Position numbers and translations under genes: made by a program | Notes under the pieces: generated by a model | The model's database searches: none | What the model was told of the DNA's origin: nothing | The model's input: the letters and a program-made list of their open reading frames with translations, nothing else | DNA from: CAXSEF01 sp964236695 | GTDB taxonomy: Bacteria > Pseudomonadota > Alphaproteobacteria > Acetobacterales > Acetobacteraceae | Direction of reading: 5' to 3' | Length of the DNA: 64,000 nucleotides | Assembly (NCBI GenBank): GCA_964236695.1 | Contig: CAXSFU010000012.1 | Coordinates: 1 to 64,000 of the forward strand | Part shown: positions 35,168-45,058 of the stretch, piece after piece | Numbering within the stretch: the stretch's first letter is position 1 | Layout of the letters: each line of letters starts with the position of its first letter

Positions 35168-35467
35168 ATGGCCGCCAGCGACATGTCCGACGACGCCCGC
35201 GAGCAGATCAAGCAGCTGCGCGAGCAGGTACAGTCGCTCATGGCCGACCGCGTCAACCCGGCGCTGTCGACCGCCGCCAGCAGGCTGCAGAGCACTGCCT
35301 CGCAGGCGCAGGACTACGCCAGCAGCGCCCGCGAGTATGCCGGCAGCGCGCGCGACTACGCCTCAGACCAGGCCGATGCGCTGTCCGGCCAGGTGAAGGA
35401 CCGCCCGCTGGTGGCGGTGCTGGTCGCGGCGGCGATCGGCTATCTCGTCGGCCGCCTCGCGAGCTGA
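35168..35467 (+). CDS. DUF883 / ElaB-YqjD family membrane-anchored protein
   Basis: A 99-residue protein with an amphipathic helical N-terminal two-thirds (DAREQIKQLREQVQSLMADR, then Ala/Ser/Tyr repeats such as DYASSAREYAGSARDYASDQ) and one C-terminal membrane segment. It ends in GYLVGRLAS, the GYxxGRL ending of the family. E. coli ElaB and YqjD bind ribosomes at the inner membrane in stationary phase; that role here is only by analogy. Start ATG 35168 follows CAGGAGC. The next gene is six bases on. Confidence 0.8.
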   Translation: MAASDMSDDAREQIKQLREQVQSLMADRVNPALSTAASRLQSTASQAQDYASSAREYAGSARDYASDQADALSGQVKDRPLVAVLVAAAIGYLVGRLAS

Positions 35468-35473
35468 TCGCCG

Positions 35474-35899
35474 ATGCGCACCCTTCGCCTCGCCCAGGTC
35501 GCCGCGCAGGCGGAGGCGCTCATCGTCAAGCGGACCGCGCTGCGGTTCGGCCGCCGTGCGGCCTACGGGGCGGTTGCCGCCGTGTTCGGGCTGGCGCTGC
35601 TGGTCATGGTGCACGTGACCGGGTGGATGGCGCTGACCGGCTTTGCCGGCATCACGCCGTTCTGGTCGAGCGTGATCGTGCTCGGCGTGGACCTGGTGCT
35701 CGCCGGGCTGTTCGCCCTGTTGGCGCGGGGCTCGCTGCCAGACCCGATCGAGCGGGAGGCGCGCGAGCTGCGCGACCGCTCGCTGCTGGAGCTGCGCAAC
35801 ACGGCGCTGCTCGGCTTCGCGCTCGGGCCGGCCGGGCGGGTGGCCGGGCGCGGCGCGTTCGGCATGGCGAAAAGGCTGGTTGGGCGCAAGCGGCGCTGA
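35474..35899 (+). CDS. Small two-helix membrane protein, YqjE/holin-like
   Basis: A 141-residue protein with two membrane segments (AAYGAVAAVFGLALLVMVHV and SSVIVLGVDLVLAGLFALLA) and a basic C-terminus (AFGMAKRLVGRKRR). Size, topology and position directly after a DUF883 gene match the YqjE-type phage-holin-superfamily partner found beside YqjD/ElaB genes. Function is unknown. The gene ends at repeat B4. Confidence 0.65.
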   Translation: MRTLRLAQVAAQAEALIVKRTALRFGRRAAYGAVAAVFGLALLVMVHVTGWMALTGFAGITPFWSSVIVLGVDLVLAGLFALLARGSLPDPIEREARELRDRSLLELRNTALLGFALGPAGRVAGRGAFGMAKRLVGRKRR

Positions 35900-35900
35900 G

Positions 35901-36082
35901 TAAGGCCAGGGCTCTGCCCTGGACCCGCCAGGCGGAGGTGGCCAAAGGTTCCGACGATCCGCCTGGATCGCTGGAAAGGCCACCGGAGGGAGCCGCCCCT
36001 GGACCCGGCCTCACTTAAGAAGGGGTTCCAAGGGCCCAGCCTTTGGCGGGGTCCAGGGGCAGAGCCCCTGGCCTTCCTTTCT
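35901..36082 (+). repeat. Family B repeat, copy B4 (long form)
   Basis: It begins one base after a stop codon. Ends are CCAGGGCTCTGCCCTGG and CCAGGGGCAGAGCCCCTGG. The internal TTCCGACGATCC/GGATCGCTGGAA module lies near the left end, the opposite orientation to B1 and B7. Confidence 0.85.
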
Positions 36083-36149
36083 TGTCTTCGCTGTTTGAGG
36101 CGGGCAGTGCTTGCCTCCGGGCGGTTTTCTTGCATTCTGCCGGTGCCGC

Positions 36150-36223
36150 GCGCCCGTAGCTCAACTGGTCAGAGCTGACCGCTCATAACGGTCTGGTTAC
36201 AGGTTCGAGTCCTGTCGGGCGCA
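36150..36223 (+). tRNA. tRNA with CAU anticodon (Met elongator, or Ile2)
   Basis: A complete cloverleaf of 74 nt: acceptor GCGCCCG/CGGGCGC with discriminator A, D arm GCTC/GAGC, anticodon stem GACCG/CGGTC around loop CTCATAA (anticodon CAT), and T arm ACAGG TTCGAGT CCTGT. CCA is not encoded. It is not the initiator type, because the first acceptor pair G-C is matched. Elongator Met is favoured, but a CAU isoleucine tRNA (lysidine-modified) has the same loop. Confidence 0.92.
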
Positions 36224-36314
36224 GGCGGCCCCTGCCTTTCCCTTCGGCGGCGGCGTGCTTGCGACGGGGGGGCCGCGTCTCTAGTTACGGCGGGCAAGCC
36301 CGGGAGAGCCGACG

Positions 36315-37994
<1,680 letters not shown>

Positions 37995-38028
37995 GGGTGG
38001 CGGGCGGGCGCCCGGGGCCGGCGGGCCC

Positions 38029-38529
38029 GTGTCGGCGGCGGGGCGGGTGATCCGGACGGCGCGGCTCGTGCTGACGCCGGTGGGGTCGGGCGACCTGGCG
38101 GAGCTACAGGCGCTCAAGACCGACCCGGGGGCCTATGCGCTGATGCTCGGCGGGGTGCGGCGGGTGCCGCAGGTGGCGGAGGAACTGGCCCAGGACAGGA
38201 GCCTGTGGGCGGTGCTGGGCACCGGCATGTTCACCGTGCGCGAGGCGGGGGCGTTCCGCGGCATCGCGGGGGTGCACCAACGGCCGGACGGGCTGGGGGT
38301 CGGACTGCGGTTCTGCTTGTGGCCGGCGGCGCGTGGGCGCGGGCTGGCGCGGGAGGCGGCGTCGGCGGCGTTGGGGCACGCCCACGCGACGGGGCTGTCG
38401 CGGATCATCGCGGTGGCGCGGCACAGCAACTTCGCGTCGCGCACGGTGCTGGGCAGCATCGGGATGCAGGAGTGCGGCGGGTTCGAGCGGGATGGACAGG
38501 CGATGGTGGTCTACGAGAGCGTGCGCTGA
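38029..38529 (+). CDS. GNAT-family N-acetyltransferase
   Basis: About 166 residues resembling RimJ/RimL-type acetyltransferases: IRTARLVLTPVGSGDLAELQ at the N-terminus, GVGLRFCLWPAARGRGLAREA holding the acetyl-CoA loop (RGxG/A), ALGHAHATGLSRIIAVARHS and NFASRTVLGSIGMQECGGFE. The substrate is unknown. The start is uncertain: GTG 38029 or GTG 38047. It lies 34 bases after ettA and ends ahead of repeat B5. Confidence 0.75.
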   Translation: MSAAGRVIRTARLVLTPVGSGDLAELQALKTDPGAYALMLGGVRRVPQVAEELAQDRSLWAVLGTGMFTVREAGAFRGIAGVHQRPDGLGVGLRFCLWPAARGRGLAREAASAALGHAHATGLSRIIAVARHSNFASRTVLGSIGMQECGGFERDGQAMVVYESVR

Positions 38530-38542
38530 GGGGCCTGGGGCC

Positions 38543-38676
38543 GAAGGAAGCAAGGCTGGGCTCTGCCCAGACCCGCAAAGGGCCATGAGGCCCTTTGATC
38601 CCTGGACTTAAGGGAGGCCGGTCCACGGGCGCTGCGCCTGGCGGAGTTTGAGGCAGAGCCTCAACCTTGCTGCCTC
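38543..38676 (+). repeat. Family B repeat, copy B5 (diverged)
   Basis: Arms are diverged to CTGGGCTCTGCCCAG on the left and TTGAGGCAGAGCCTCAA on the right. An inner AAAGGGCC ATGA GGCCCTTT stem is present, and the CTTAAG core remains. It ends at the mlaC stop. Confidence 0.75.
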
Positions 38677-39274
38677 AGCCCGGCTCGACCTGGCGGCGCA
38701 TCGCCGCGATCAGGGCGTCGACGTCGTTGTTGTTTCGGCTGAGGAAGCTCGCGTAGTCGCTGCGCTGGGTAAGGCGCAGGCTGGTGCCTTCTGCGACCAC
38801 GTCGATGATGCGGTCCTGGCCGCCGCTCTGGCCGACGACCCACTGCACGGTGATGTCGGTGGCGCTGGGGCGGTGGATGACGCTGCCGACGTAGGCGTCG
38901 CCGTTGCGGTCCTGGGTGCCGGTCAGGGTGTAGGAGACGCCGCGGTACTCGCCGAGGTGGCCGACGATGCTGTTGATCAGCACGCCGTGGAACAGGTCGG
39001 AGTACTGCTTCTGCTGGGCGGGGGTGGCGGTGCGCCAGAAGCGGCCGAGGCAGAACTGGGCGATCAGGTTGACGTCGACGCCGCGCTCGATCACCGGGGC
39101 CAGGCGACGGCGCTTGTCGGCGGCGTCGCCCGGGCTGTTGACGATGCCGATCAGGGTGTCGCCGAAGCTGCGCACGAAGGCGTTGGCGGAGGTGTCGTCG
39201 GCGCGGGCCCGGGGGATGGCGAGGCTGGCCAGGGCGGCGGCGGAGAGCATCAGGAGCGAACGTCGACTCAGCAT
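38675..39274 (-). CDS. mlaC: MlaC/Ttg2D family phospholipid-binding protein
   Basis: A 199-residue periplasmic protein of the Tol_Tol_Ttg2 family that shuttles phospholipid between the MlaA complex and the inner-membrane transporter. The ATG at 39274 follows GAGGGG. The signal peptide has a twin-arginine-like start (SRRSLLMLSAAALASL) and cleavage near ARA-DDT. Family segments include LIAQFCLGRFWRTATPAQQKQ, FHGVLINSIVGHLGEYRG, VQWVVGQSGGQDRIIDVVAE and GTSLRLTQRSDYASFLSRNN. It lies downstream of mlaA on the same strand, 130 bases apart. Confidence 0.88.
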   Translation of the reverse strand: MLSRRSLLMLSAAALASLAIPRARADDTSANAFVRSFGDTLIGIVNSPGDAADKRRRLAPVIERGVDVNLIAQFCLGRFWRTATPAQQKQYSDLFHGVLINSIVGHLGEYRGVSYTLTGTQDRNGDAYVGSVIHRPSATDITVQWVVGQSGGQDRIIDVVAEGTSLRLTQRSDYASFLSRNNNDVDALIAAMRRQVEPG

Positions 39275-39404
39275 GGATGACCCCTCAACTGGAGCGCCGG
39301 AAGCGGCAGACACGGTGCGGCGGAGCCTAGCGCGGGCGCCGCGCCCCGCCGCGTCACGGTAGCATTGATCGGAGGATCGTGCGCCAGGGGCCTTGCTGCG
39401 GGCG

Positions 39405-40178
39405 CTAGCGCGCCGGCACGTCCCAGTCTGGCGGGGTGGCACGGTTGTCGTCGCGCAGCGCCTCGATCTGCGAGGCGCGGTGCTGGCGCGACAGGCTGCG
39501 GATGGTGGCGTAGGGGTCGAGCGCGGTCTTCTTGATGGAGTCGACGTCGCCCAGCACGCGCGAGCGGCCGTCGACCACGCCGACGCCGAAGCGGGCCCAG
39601 TTCAGGGTCAGGAGGCCGTAGCCGCGCGGCACGTAGAAGAACGGGTCGAGCGCCGCGTCGACGCCGTAGCCGGTGGCGTCGCGCGGGTTGGAGGGGCCGA
39701 GCAGCGGCAGGAACAGGTAGGGGCCGGCGGGCAGGCCCCACAGCGCCAGGGTCTCGCCGAAGTCCGCGTCGTGCGAGGCGTAGCCCCAGCCAGAGGCGAC
39801 GTCGAAGATGCCGAGCACGCCGACGGAGGAGTTGATCAGGAAGCGCATGAAGGTGTCGCCGGCGCGTCGCGGCTTGGTCTGGATCACGTCGTTGGCGAAC
39901 AGCACCGGGCTGCTGAGGTTGGCCAGCACGTTGTGGATGCCGCCGCGCACCGGGCCGGGCAGCACGTAGACATAGGCCTGCGCCACCGGCTTGAGCGCGT
40001 AGGTGTCGAGCGTGTCGCTGACGCGGTAGGAGAAGCGGTTGGCGGGCTCGTAGGGGTCGTTGTTCTGGCGGAACTCCGCCAGGGCGTCCGGGTCGCCGGC
40101 CGGGGGCTTGGTGGCGCAGCCGGCGAGGGAGGCAAGGCCGGCGGCGAGCAGCAGTCTGGTGAGCAGGGCGGAGCGCAT
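39405..40178 (-). CDS. mlaA: MlaA/VacJ family outer membrane lipoprotein
   Basis: A 257-residue lipoprotein that removes misplaced phospholipid from the outer leaflet. The lipobox is LAGC with Cys21. Family hallmarks are NDPYEPANRFSYRVSDTLD, ALKPVAQAYVYVLPGPVRGG, NVLANLSSPVLFANDVIQ, RFLINSSVGVLGIFDVAS, FGETLALWGLPAGPYLFLPL and LGPSNPRDATGYGVD. It sits just upstream of mlaC; the mlaDEF transporter genes are not in the window. The 266 bases to divergent metF (40179-40444) hold the two promoters but no recognisable riboswitch. Confidence 0.93.
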   Translation of the reverse strand: MRSALLTRLLLAAGLASLAGCATKPPAGDPDALAEFRQNNDPYEPANRFSYRVSDTLDTYALKPVAQAYVYVLPGPVRGGIHNVLANLSSPVLFANDVIQTKPRRAGDTFMRFLINSSVGVLGIFDVASGWGYASHDADFGETLALWGLPAGPYLFLPLLGPSNPRDATGYGVDAALDPFFYVPRGYGLLTLNWARFGVGVVDGRSRVLGDVDSIKKTALDPYATIRSLSRQHRASQIEALRDDNRATPPDWDVPAR

Positions 40179-40444
40179 GGGTTCCTCGGATCAGACCGGC
40201 CCGCCGACCAGCCCCGCGATGCAGGATGGTCGCCAAGCGGGCACGCAGGCGGTATCGTGTCTAGCATGAACGCTTCGGGGCGCAACGTTGGGTTCGGTGT
40301 GTCGGGACGCGGACGGGGGCACGGCTGTGGCCGATTTCCCACGGCCGGGGCGGGGAGCGGCACGCTCGCCTTGCGGGCAGGCCGGTGCGGCGGGCGGCCC
40401 GGGTGCCGGGGCGGCGAGGCTGGGGCGGCGAGGCAGGAGAGAGC

Positions 40445-41422
40445 ATGAACGAGATGTCGCGGGCAGCGCGCAGCGCCCCGGAGCTGCCGACCCTGGAGCG
40501 CTGGCTGACCGGGCCTCGGGTGCATGCCCTGCCGGCGCCGATCACCGGGCACGCGGCGCCCAAGCTCAGCTTCGAGTTCTTCCCGCCGCGCACCGATGCG
40601 CTGGAAACGCAGTTGTGGTCGTGCATCCGCAGGCTGGAGCCGCTGGCGCCGGACTTCGTGTCGGTGACCTACGGCGCGGGCGGATCGACGCAGGCGCGCA
40701 CCCACTCCACCGTGACGCGGCTGGTGCGCGAGACCACGCTGACGCCGGCGGCGCACCTGACCTGCGTCGGCGCGTCGCGCGACGAGGTCGACGCGGTGGC
40801 GCGCGACTACTGGGAGAACGGGGTCCGCCACATCGTGGCGCTGCGCGGCGACGCGCCGCAGGGCGAGGCGAACTACGAGCCGCACGCCCAGGGGTATGCC
40901 TATGCGTCGGACCTGGTGGCGGGGCTGAAGCGGGTGGCGCCGTTCGAGATCACGGTGGCGGCGTATCCAGAGACGCATCCAGGGGCCGTGGACCCGCAGG
41001 CGGATCTCGACAACCTCAAGCGCAAGCTGGACGCGGGCGCCACGCGAGCCATCACCCAGGTGTTCTTCGACACCGAGACCTACCTGCGGTTCCTCGACCG
41101 GGCGCTGGCGGCGGGGATCACGGCGCCGCTGGTGCCGGGGATCATGCCGGTGTCGAACTTCGAGAAGGCGGCGCGGTTCTGCGCGGCGTGCGGGTCGAGC
41201 GTGCCGGACTGGCTGGGGCCGATGTTCGAGGGCACCGAGGACGACCCCGAGACGCGGCGCATGATGGCCGCCGTGGTCGCGGCGGAGCAGGTCAGGCTGC
41301 TGCAGGCGAACGGGGTGGACGAGTTCCACTTCTACACGCTGAACCGGCCGGACCTGACGTACGCGATCGCGCGCATCCTGGGCGTGAAGCCGAAGCCGGC
41401 GGCGCAGGTTCAGGCGGCGTGA
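40445..41422 (+). CDS. metF: 5,10-methylenetetrahydrofolate reductase
   Basis: A 325-residue flavin TIM-barrel enzyme giving 5-methyl-THF for methionine synthesis. Signatures are KLSFEFFPPRTDALE, PDFVSVTYGAGGSTQARTHS, AAHLTCVGASRDEVD, IVALRGDAPQG, YPETHPGAVDPQADLDNLKR, GATRAITQVFFDTETYLRF, and the C-terminal FHFYTLNRPDLTYAIARILG. ATG 40445 has AGGAGAG upstream. The N-terminus carries about 35 extra residues before the barrel. Repeat B6 follows. Confidence 0.96.
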   Translation: MNEMSRAARSAPELPTLERWLTGPRVHALPAPITGHAAPKLSFEFFPPRTDALETQLWSCIRRLEPLAPDFVSVTYGAGGSTQARTHSTVTRLVRETTLTPAAHLTCVGASRDEVDAVARDYWENGVRHIVALRGDAPQGEANYEPHAQGYAYASDLVAGLKRVAPFEITVAAYPETHPGAVDPQADLDNLKRKLDAGATRAITQVFFDTETYLRFLDRALAAGITAPLVPGIMPVSNFEKAARFCAACGSSVPDWLGPMFEGTEDDPETRRMMAAVVAAEQVRLLQANGVDEFHFYTLNRPDLTYAIARILGVKPKPAAQVQAA

Positions 41423-41448
41423 AGGCCGGGGGGGTCTGCGGCGCAGGG

Positions 41449-41560
41449 TAGCAAGGCCAGGGCTCTGCCCTGGACCCGCCAGGGGCAGCGCCCCTGGACC
41501 GGCGTTACTCAGGGAATGGAGACGAAGGGCTGCGGGTCCGGGCGTGGACCGGCCTTGCTT
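41449..41560 (+). repeat. Family B repeat, copy B6
   Basis: The left arm CCAGGGCTCTGCCCTGG is intact, with an adjoining palindrome CCAGGGGCAGCGCCCCTGG. The right part is diverged and ends in GGACCGGCCTTGCTTTC. It occupies nearly all of the metF-helicase gap. Confidence 0.7.
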
Positions 41561-41589
41561 TCACCGTGGCGGGGGGCAATGACCGGGGG

Positions 41590-44500
41590 ATGTCCGATTA
41601 CCTGGCTCGACTGAACCCGGAGCAGCGGCGCGCGGTCGAGACCGTGGACGGGCCGCTGCTGGTCCTCGCCGGGGCGGGGACCGGCAAGACGCGGGTGCTG
41701 ACCACGCGGTTCGCCCACATCCTGCTGACCGGGCGGGCGCATCCGGGGCAGGTGCTCGCGGTCACCTTCACCAACAAGGCTGCGCGCGAGATGCGCGAGC
41801 GGGTCGGCGCCCTGCTCGGGCATCCGGCGGAGGGGATGTGGCTGGGGACGTTTCATGCGCTATGCGCGCGGATGCTGCGCCGCCACGCGGACCTGGTGGG
41901 GCTGACGTCGGGGTTCACCATCCTGGACTCGGACGACCAGCTGCGGCTGCTCAAGCAGGTGATGGAGGCGCACCACGTCGACGCCAAGCGCTGGGCGCCG
42001 CCGGGGCTGATGGGGGTGATCCAGCGCTGGAAGGACCGCGGGCTGACGCCGGCGCGGGTCGGGCCGTCGGAGGACACGGAATTCGCGGGCGGGCGGGCGC
42101 TGGAGCTGTACTCGGCATACCAGGCGCGGCTCGCGGAGCTGAACACGGCGGACTTCGGCGACCTGCTGCTGCACATGACGGAGATCCTGCGCACGCGCGA
42201 GGAGGTGCTGGCGCAGTATCACCGGATGTTCCGCTACATCCTGGTGGACGAGTACCAGGACACGAACGTCGTGCAGTACCTGTGGCTCAGGCTGCTGGCG
42301 CGCTCGCATGGCAACATCTGCTGCGTGGGGGATGACGACCAGTGTCTTGCCGCGGGCACTGCTGTGACCATGGCGGATGGAACGCAGCGTCCGATCGAGA
42401 CCATACGGCCGGGTCAGGAGGTCCGCGCCTGCTACGGCTTCGGGGAATTCAGGTCGGCGCGCGTGACCGAGGTGTTCGAGCGGCAATGCAGGCGTAGCTT
42501 GGTGCGCCTTCGCCTTGCCGACGGGCGGGAGCTGGTCAGCACTCCGGAGCATGTCCATTTCGCCGATGTTCTGCTCGGGGAAAGTCCGCAGCGTTTCTAC
42601 ACGTACCTGATGCGGCGGGGGCGGCAGCACCGCATCGGCACGTCGCAGATCTACACGCAGGGCCAGGTCCACCCGATCATCGGGTTCAAGCAGCGCTGCG
42701 TGCAGGAGCATGCCGATGCGGTCTGGCTCATCTCGGCGTTCGACAACGAGAACGACGCTCGCGAGTGCGAGCACATCCTCAGCCTACGCTACGGGGTGAC
42801 GACGCTGCCGTTTGTCGCTCGCATGGGTGGCTCGTCAAACGGGATGGTACACGATCAGGCGCGACTCGACCGCATCCACACGACGCTTTCCGGCCAGGAT
42901 GGGGCCGAACGCCTGATGCGGGACCATGGCCTTGATGCCGATCACGCGCACCACACGCCGCAAACCACGCGCGGTCGGCGGCGCAACCTGATCCTCACCT
43001 TGTTCGCCGACCGACGCGGGCTGAGACCGATGCATCGCGTTTCGATGAGCGGGAACGACGACGAAGGCCGGGACGCCGTGCGGGCGGCGGGACTGAACCC
43101 GCGGCCCTATGCCAGGAACCCGGCGAACTGGCGCTACGAGTCGGCCTTCGGCAGCGTGGGCGATGTGGAGCGCATCCGCGCCCGGCTGGAGCCGCACATG
43201 CCGGTCACGGTGGTGCGCAAGGCGAACCTTCTGGGCAAGGCGTTGACCCTGCGTCCCGCTGCCCAGGTGAGGCCGGGGATGATAATGGCGGGCGAGGACG
43301 GGCAGTATCATGCGGTCGTCGCCGTCGAGCGGATCGAAGCCGACACGAGCGTGCACGACCTCAATGTCGAGGACGTCCACAACTTCGTGGCCAACGGCGT
43401 GGTCACGCACAACTCGATCTACTCGTGGCGGGGCGCGGAGGTGGAGAACATTCTCCGGTTCGACAAGGACTTTCCTGGCGCACAGGTGGTCAAGCTGGAA
43501 AGCAACTACCGGTCGACGGCGCCGATCCTGGCGGCGGCGGCGGGGCTGATCGCGCACAACGAGGGCAGGCTGGGCAAGACGCTCAGGCCGGGGGGCAACG
43601 ACGCCGCGGGCGAGCGCGTGCAGGTGTTCGGGCTGTACGACAGCAACGAGGAGGCGCGCATGGTGGGCGAGCGCGTCGAGACGCTGCACAGGGACGGGCA
43701 CCGGCTGGCGGAGATGGCGATCCTGGTGCGCGCGGGATTCCAGACGCGCTCGTTCGAGGAGCGGATGCTGACGCTGGCCATTCCATACCGGGTGGTGGGT
43801 GGGCTGCGGTTCTACGAGCGCGCCGAGATCAGGGACGCGGTGGCCTACATGCGGGTGCTGCACCAGCCGTCGGACGACCTGGCGTTCGAGCGGATCGTCA
43901 ACGTGCCCAGGCGCGGGGTGGGCGACGGGGCGATGCGGACGATGCACGCCCATGCGCGGGCGCGGCGCATCCCGCTGGCGGCGGCGGCGGCGGAGCTGGT
44001 CGGGAATGGCGGGCTGAAGGGGCGGGTACGCGAGGGGGTGGGCGCGCTGCTGCGGCTGTTCGCAGGGCTGCGCGAGGCGTTGCCGCGCGACGGGCACGTG
44101 GTGGTGCTGCAGGCGCTGCTGGACGAGAGCGGCTACATGGAGATGTGGCGGCAGGACCGTTCGGTCGAGGCGCCCGGGCGGATCGAGAACCTCAAGGAGC
44201 TGGTGCAGGCGGTCTCGGACTTCGAGACGCTGGCGGGGTTCCTCGACCACGTCAGCCTGGTGATGGAGAACGAGCAGGACGCGGAGGCGGACCGGATCAG
44301 CCTGATGACGCTGCACGCGGCGAAGGGGCTGGAGTTCGACACGGTGTTCCTGCCCGGCTGGGAGGAAGGGACGTTCCCGAACCAGAGGTCGCTCGACGAG
44401 AGCGGCAACAAGGCGCTGGAGGAGGAGCGCCGGCTCGCCTACGTGGGGATCACGCGGGCGCGCAGGCGGGTGGTGGTGAGCCACGCGGCGAACCGGCTGA

Positions 44501-44850
44501 TCTACGGGAGCTGGACCAGCACTGTGCCCAGCCGGTTCGTCGACGAGCTGCCGGGCGAGCACGTCGAGGTGGTGAATTCGGCGGCGATGGAGCGCGAGGC
44601 CAGGCTGGTGGCGGCGCCGAGCGTGTTCAGCGGCGGGCCGCTGGTGGCGCGGCGGCCGAAGGTGCTCGACGCCTGGGAGCAGCCGGGGCGGCCTGCGCAG
44701 GCGGCAGCGATCAAACCAGGGGAGCGGGTGTTCCACCAGAAGTTCGGCTACGGGACGGTGACGGCGGTCGACGACGAGAAGCTGGACGTGGACTTCGACA
44801 AGGCGGGGAGCAAGCGGCTGCTGGACCGGTTCGTGGAGAAGGCACAGTGA
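41590..44850 (+). CDS. pcrA: UvrD/PcrA-type DNA helicase containing an intein
   Basis: A precursor of 1086 residues: a 729-residue superfamily 1A helicase (repair and replication) plus a 357-residue intein at 252-608. Helicase motifs are Q region LNPEQRRAVETVDGPLLVLA, Walker A AGAGTGKT, VTFTNKAAREM, GTFHALCARMLR, Walker B VDEYQDTN, motif III VGDDDQ-SIYSWRGA split by the intein, LESNYRSTAPIL, MTLHAAKGLEFDTVFLPGWE and YVGITRARRR. The C-terminus is a Tudor-like FHQKFGYGTVTAVDDEKLDV. Start ATG 41590 is preferred to GTG 41566. Without splicing, the strand carrying the metal and gamma-phosphate sensor would be disrupted. Confidence 0.95.
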   Translation: MSDYLARLNPEQRRAVETVDGPLLVLAGAGTGKTRVLTTRFAHILLTGRAHPGQVLAVTFTNKAAREMRERVGALLGHPAEGMWLGTFHALCARMLRRHADLVGLTSGFTILDSDDQLRLLKQVMEAHHVDAKRWAPPGLMGVIQRWKDRGLTPARVGPSEDTEFAGGRALELYSAYQARLAELNTADFGDLLLHMTEILRTREEVLAQYHRMFRYILVDEYQDTNVVQYLWLRLLARSHGNICCVGDDDQCLAAGTAVTMADGTQRPIETIRPGQEVRACYGFGEFRSARVTEVFERQCRRSLVRLRLADGRELVSTPEHVHFADVLLGESPQRFYTYLMRRGRQHRIGTSQIYTQGQVHPIIGFKQRCVQEHADAVWLISAFDNENDARECEHILSLRYGVTTLPFVARMGGSSNGMVHDQARLDRIHTTLSGQDGAERLMRDHGLDADHAHHTPQTTRGRRRNLILTLFADRRGLRPMHRVSMSGNDDEGRDAVRAAGLNPRPYARNPANWRYESAFGSVGDVERIRARLEPHMPVTVVRKANLLGKALTLRPAAQVRPGMIMAGEDGQYHAVVAVERIEADTSVHDLNVEDVHNFVANGVVTHNSIYSWRGAEVENILRFDKDFPGAQVVKLESNYRSTAPILAAAAGLIAHNEGRLGKTLRPGGNDAAGERVQVFGLYDSNEEARMVGERVETLHRDGHRLAEMAILVRAGFQTRSFEERMLTLAIPYRVVGGLRFYERAEIRDAVAYMRVLHQPSDDLAFERIVNVPRRGVGDGAMRTMHAHARARRIPLAAAAAELVGNGGLKGRVREGVGALLRLFAGLREALPRDGHVVVLQALLDESGYMEMWRQDRSVEAPGRIENLKELVQAVSDFETLAGFLDHVSLVMENEQDAEADRISLMTLHAAKGLEFDTVFLPGWEEGTFPNQRSLDESGNKALEEERRLAYVGITRARRRVVVSHAANRLIYGSWTSTVPSRFVDELPGEHVEVVNSAAMEREARLVAAPSVFSGGPLVARRPKVLDAWEQPGRPAQAAAIKPGERVFHQKFGYGTVTAVDDEKLDVDFDKAGSKRLLDRFVEKAQ
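42343..43413 (+). mobile_element. Intein in the PcrA/UvrD motif III
   Basis: A 357-codon in-frame insertion between Gln of GDDDQ and Ser of SIYSWRG. Splicing residues are complete: Cys1 with CLAAGTAVTMADG (block A), T67-x-x-H70 in STPEHVHF (block B), VHDLNVEDVHNFVANGVVTHN region with His346, penultimate His356 and Asn357 (blocks F and G), and Ser as first extein residue. This fits a class 1 intein. The 200-residue centre has no visible LAGLIDADG motif. G+C content is visibly lower than in the helicase. Confidence 0.95.
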
Positions 44851-45045
44851 AGGAAGGCCAGGGGCTCTGCCCCCCATCCCTGGCAGCGGGGACCCCGCCA
44901 AAGGCAAGCCTTTGGAATCCATTTCTTAAGTCATGCAGGTCCAGAGGCGGCTCCCTCCGGTGGCCTTTCCGACGATCCAAGCGGATCGTCGGAACCTTTG
45001 GCCACCTACGAATGGCGGGTCTGGGCAGAGCCCAGCCTTCCTTGT
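44851..45045 (+). repeat. Family B repeat, copy B7 (long form)
   Basis: It starts one base after the helicase stop. The internal module is best preserved here: TTCCGACGATCC, AAGC loop, GGATCGTCGGAA is a perfect 12-bp stem, nested within GGTGGCC/GGCCACC. The left arm carries an extra CCATCCCTGGCAGCGGGG stretch. The right arm is the CTGGGCAGAGCCCAG variant. Confidence 0.85.
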
Positions 45046-45058
45046 GGCGGTGAACGCG

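Noticed and set aside
36150..36223. tRNA as an integration site for a mobile island
   Set aside because: No integrase and no repeated tRNA 3' end nearby; flanking genes are ordinary chromosomal ones.
40179..40444. Possible SAM riboswitch ahead of metF
   Set aside because: I looked for SAM-I, SAM-II and SAH-type conserved cores in the leader and saw none; a covariance-model search would settle it.
41566..41592. GTG at 41566 as the helicase start
   Set aside because: It lies at the end of repeat B6 and adds eight non-conserved residues; ATG 41590 opens directly on the conserved N-terminus.
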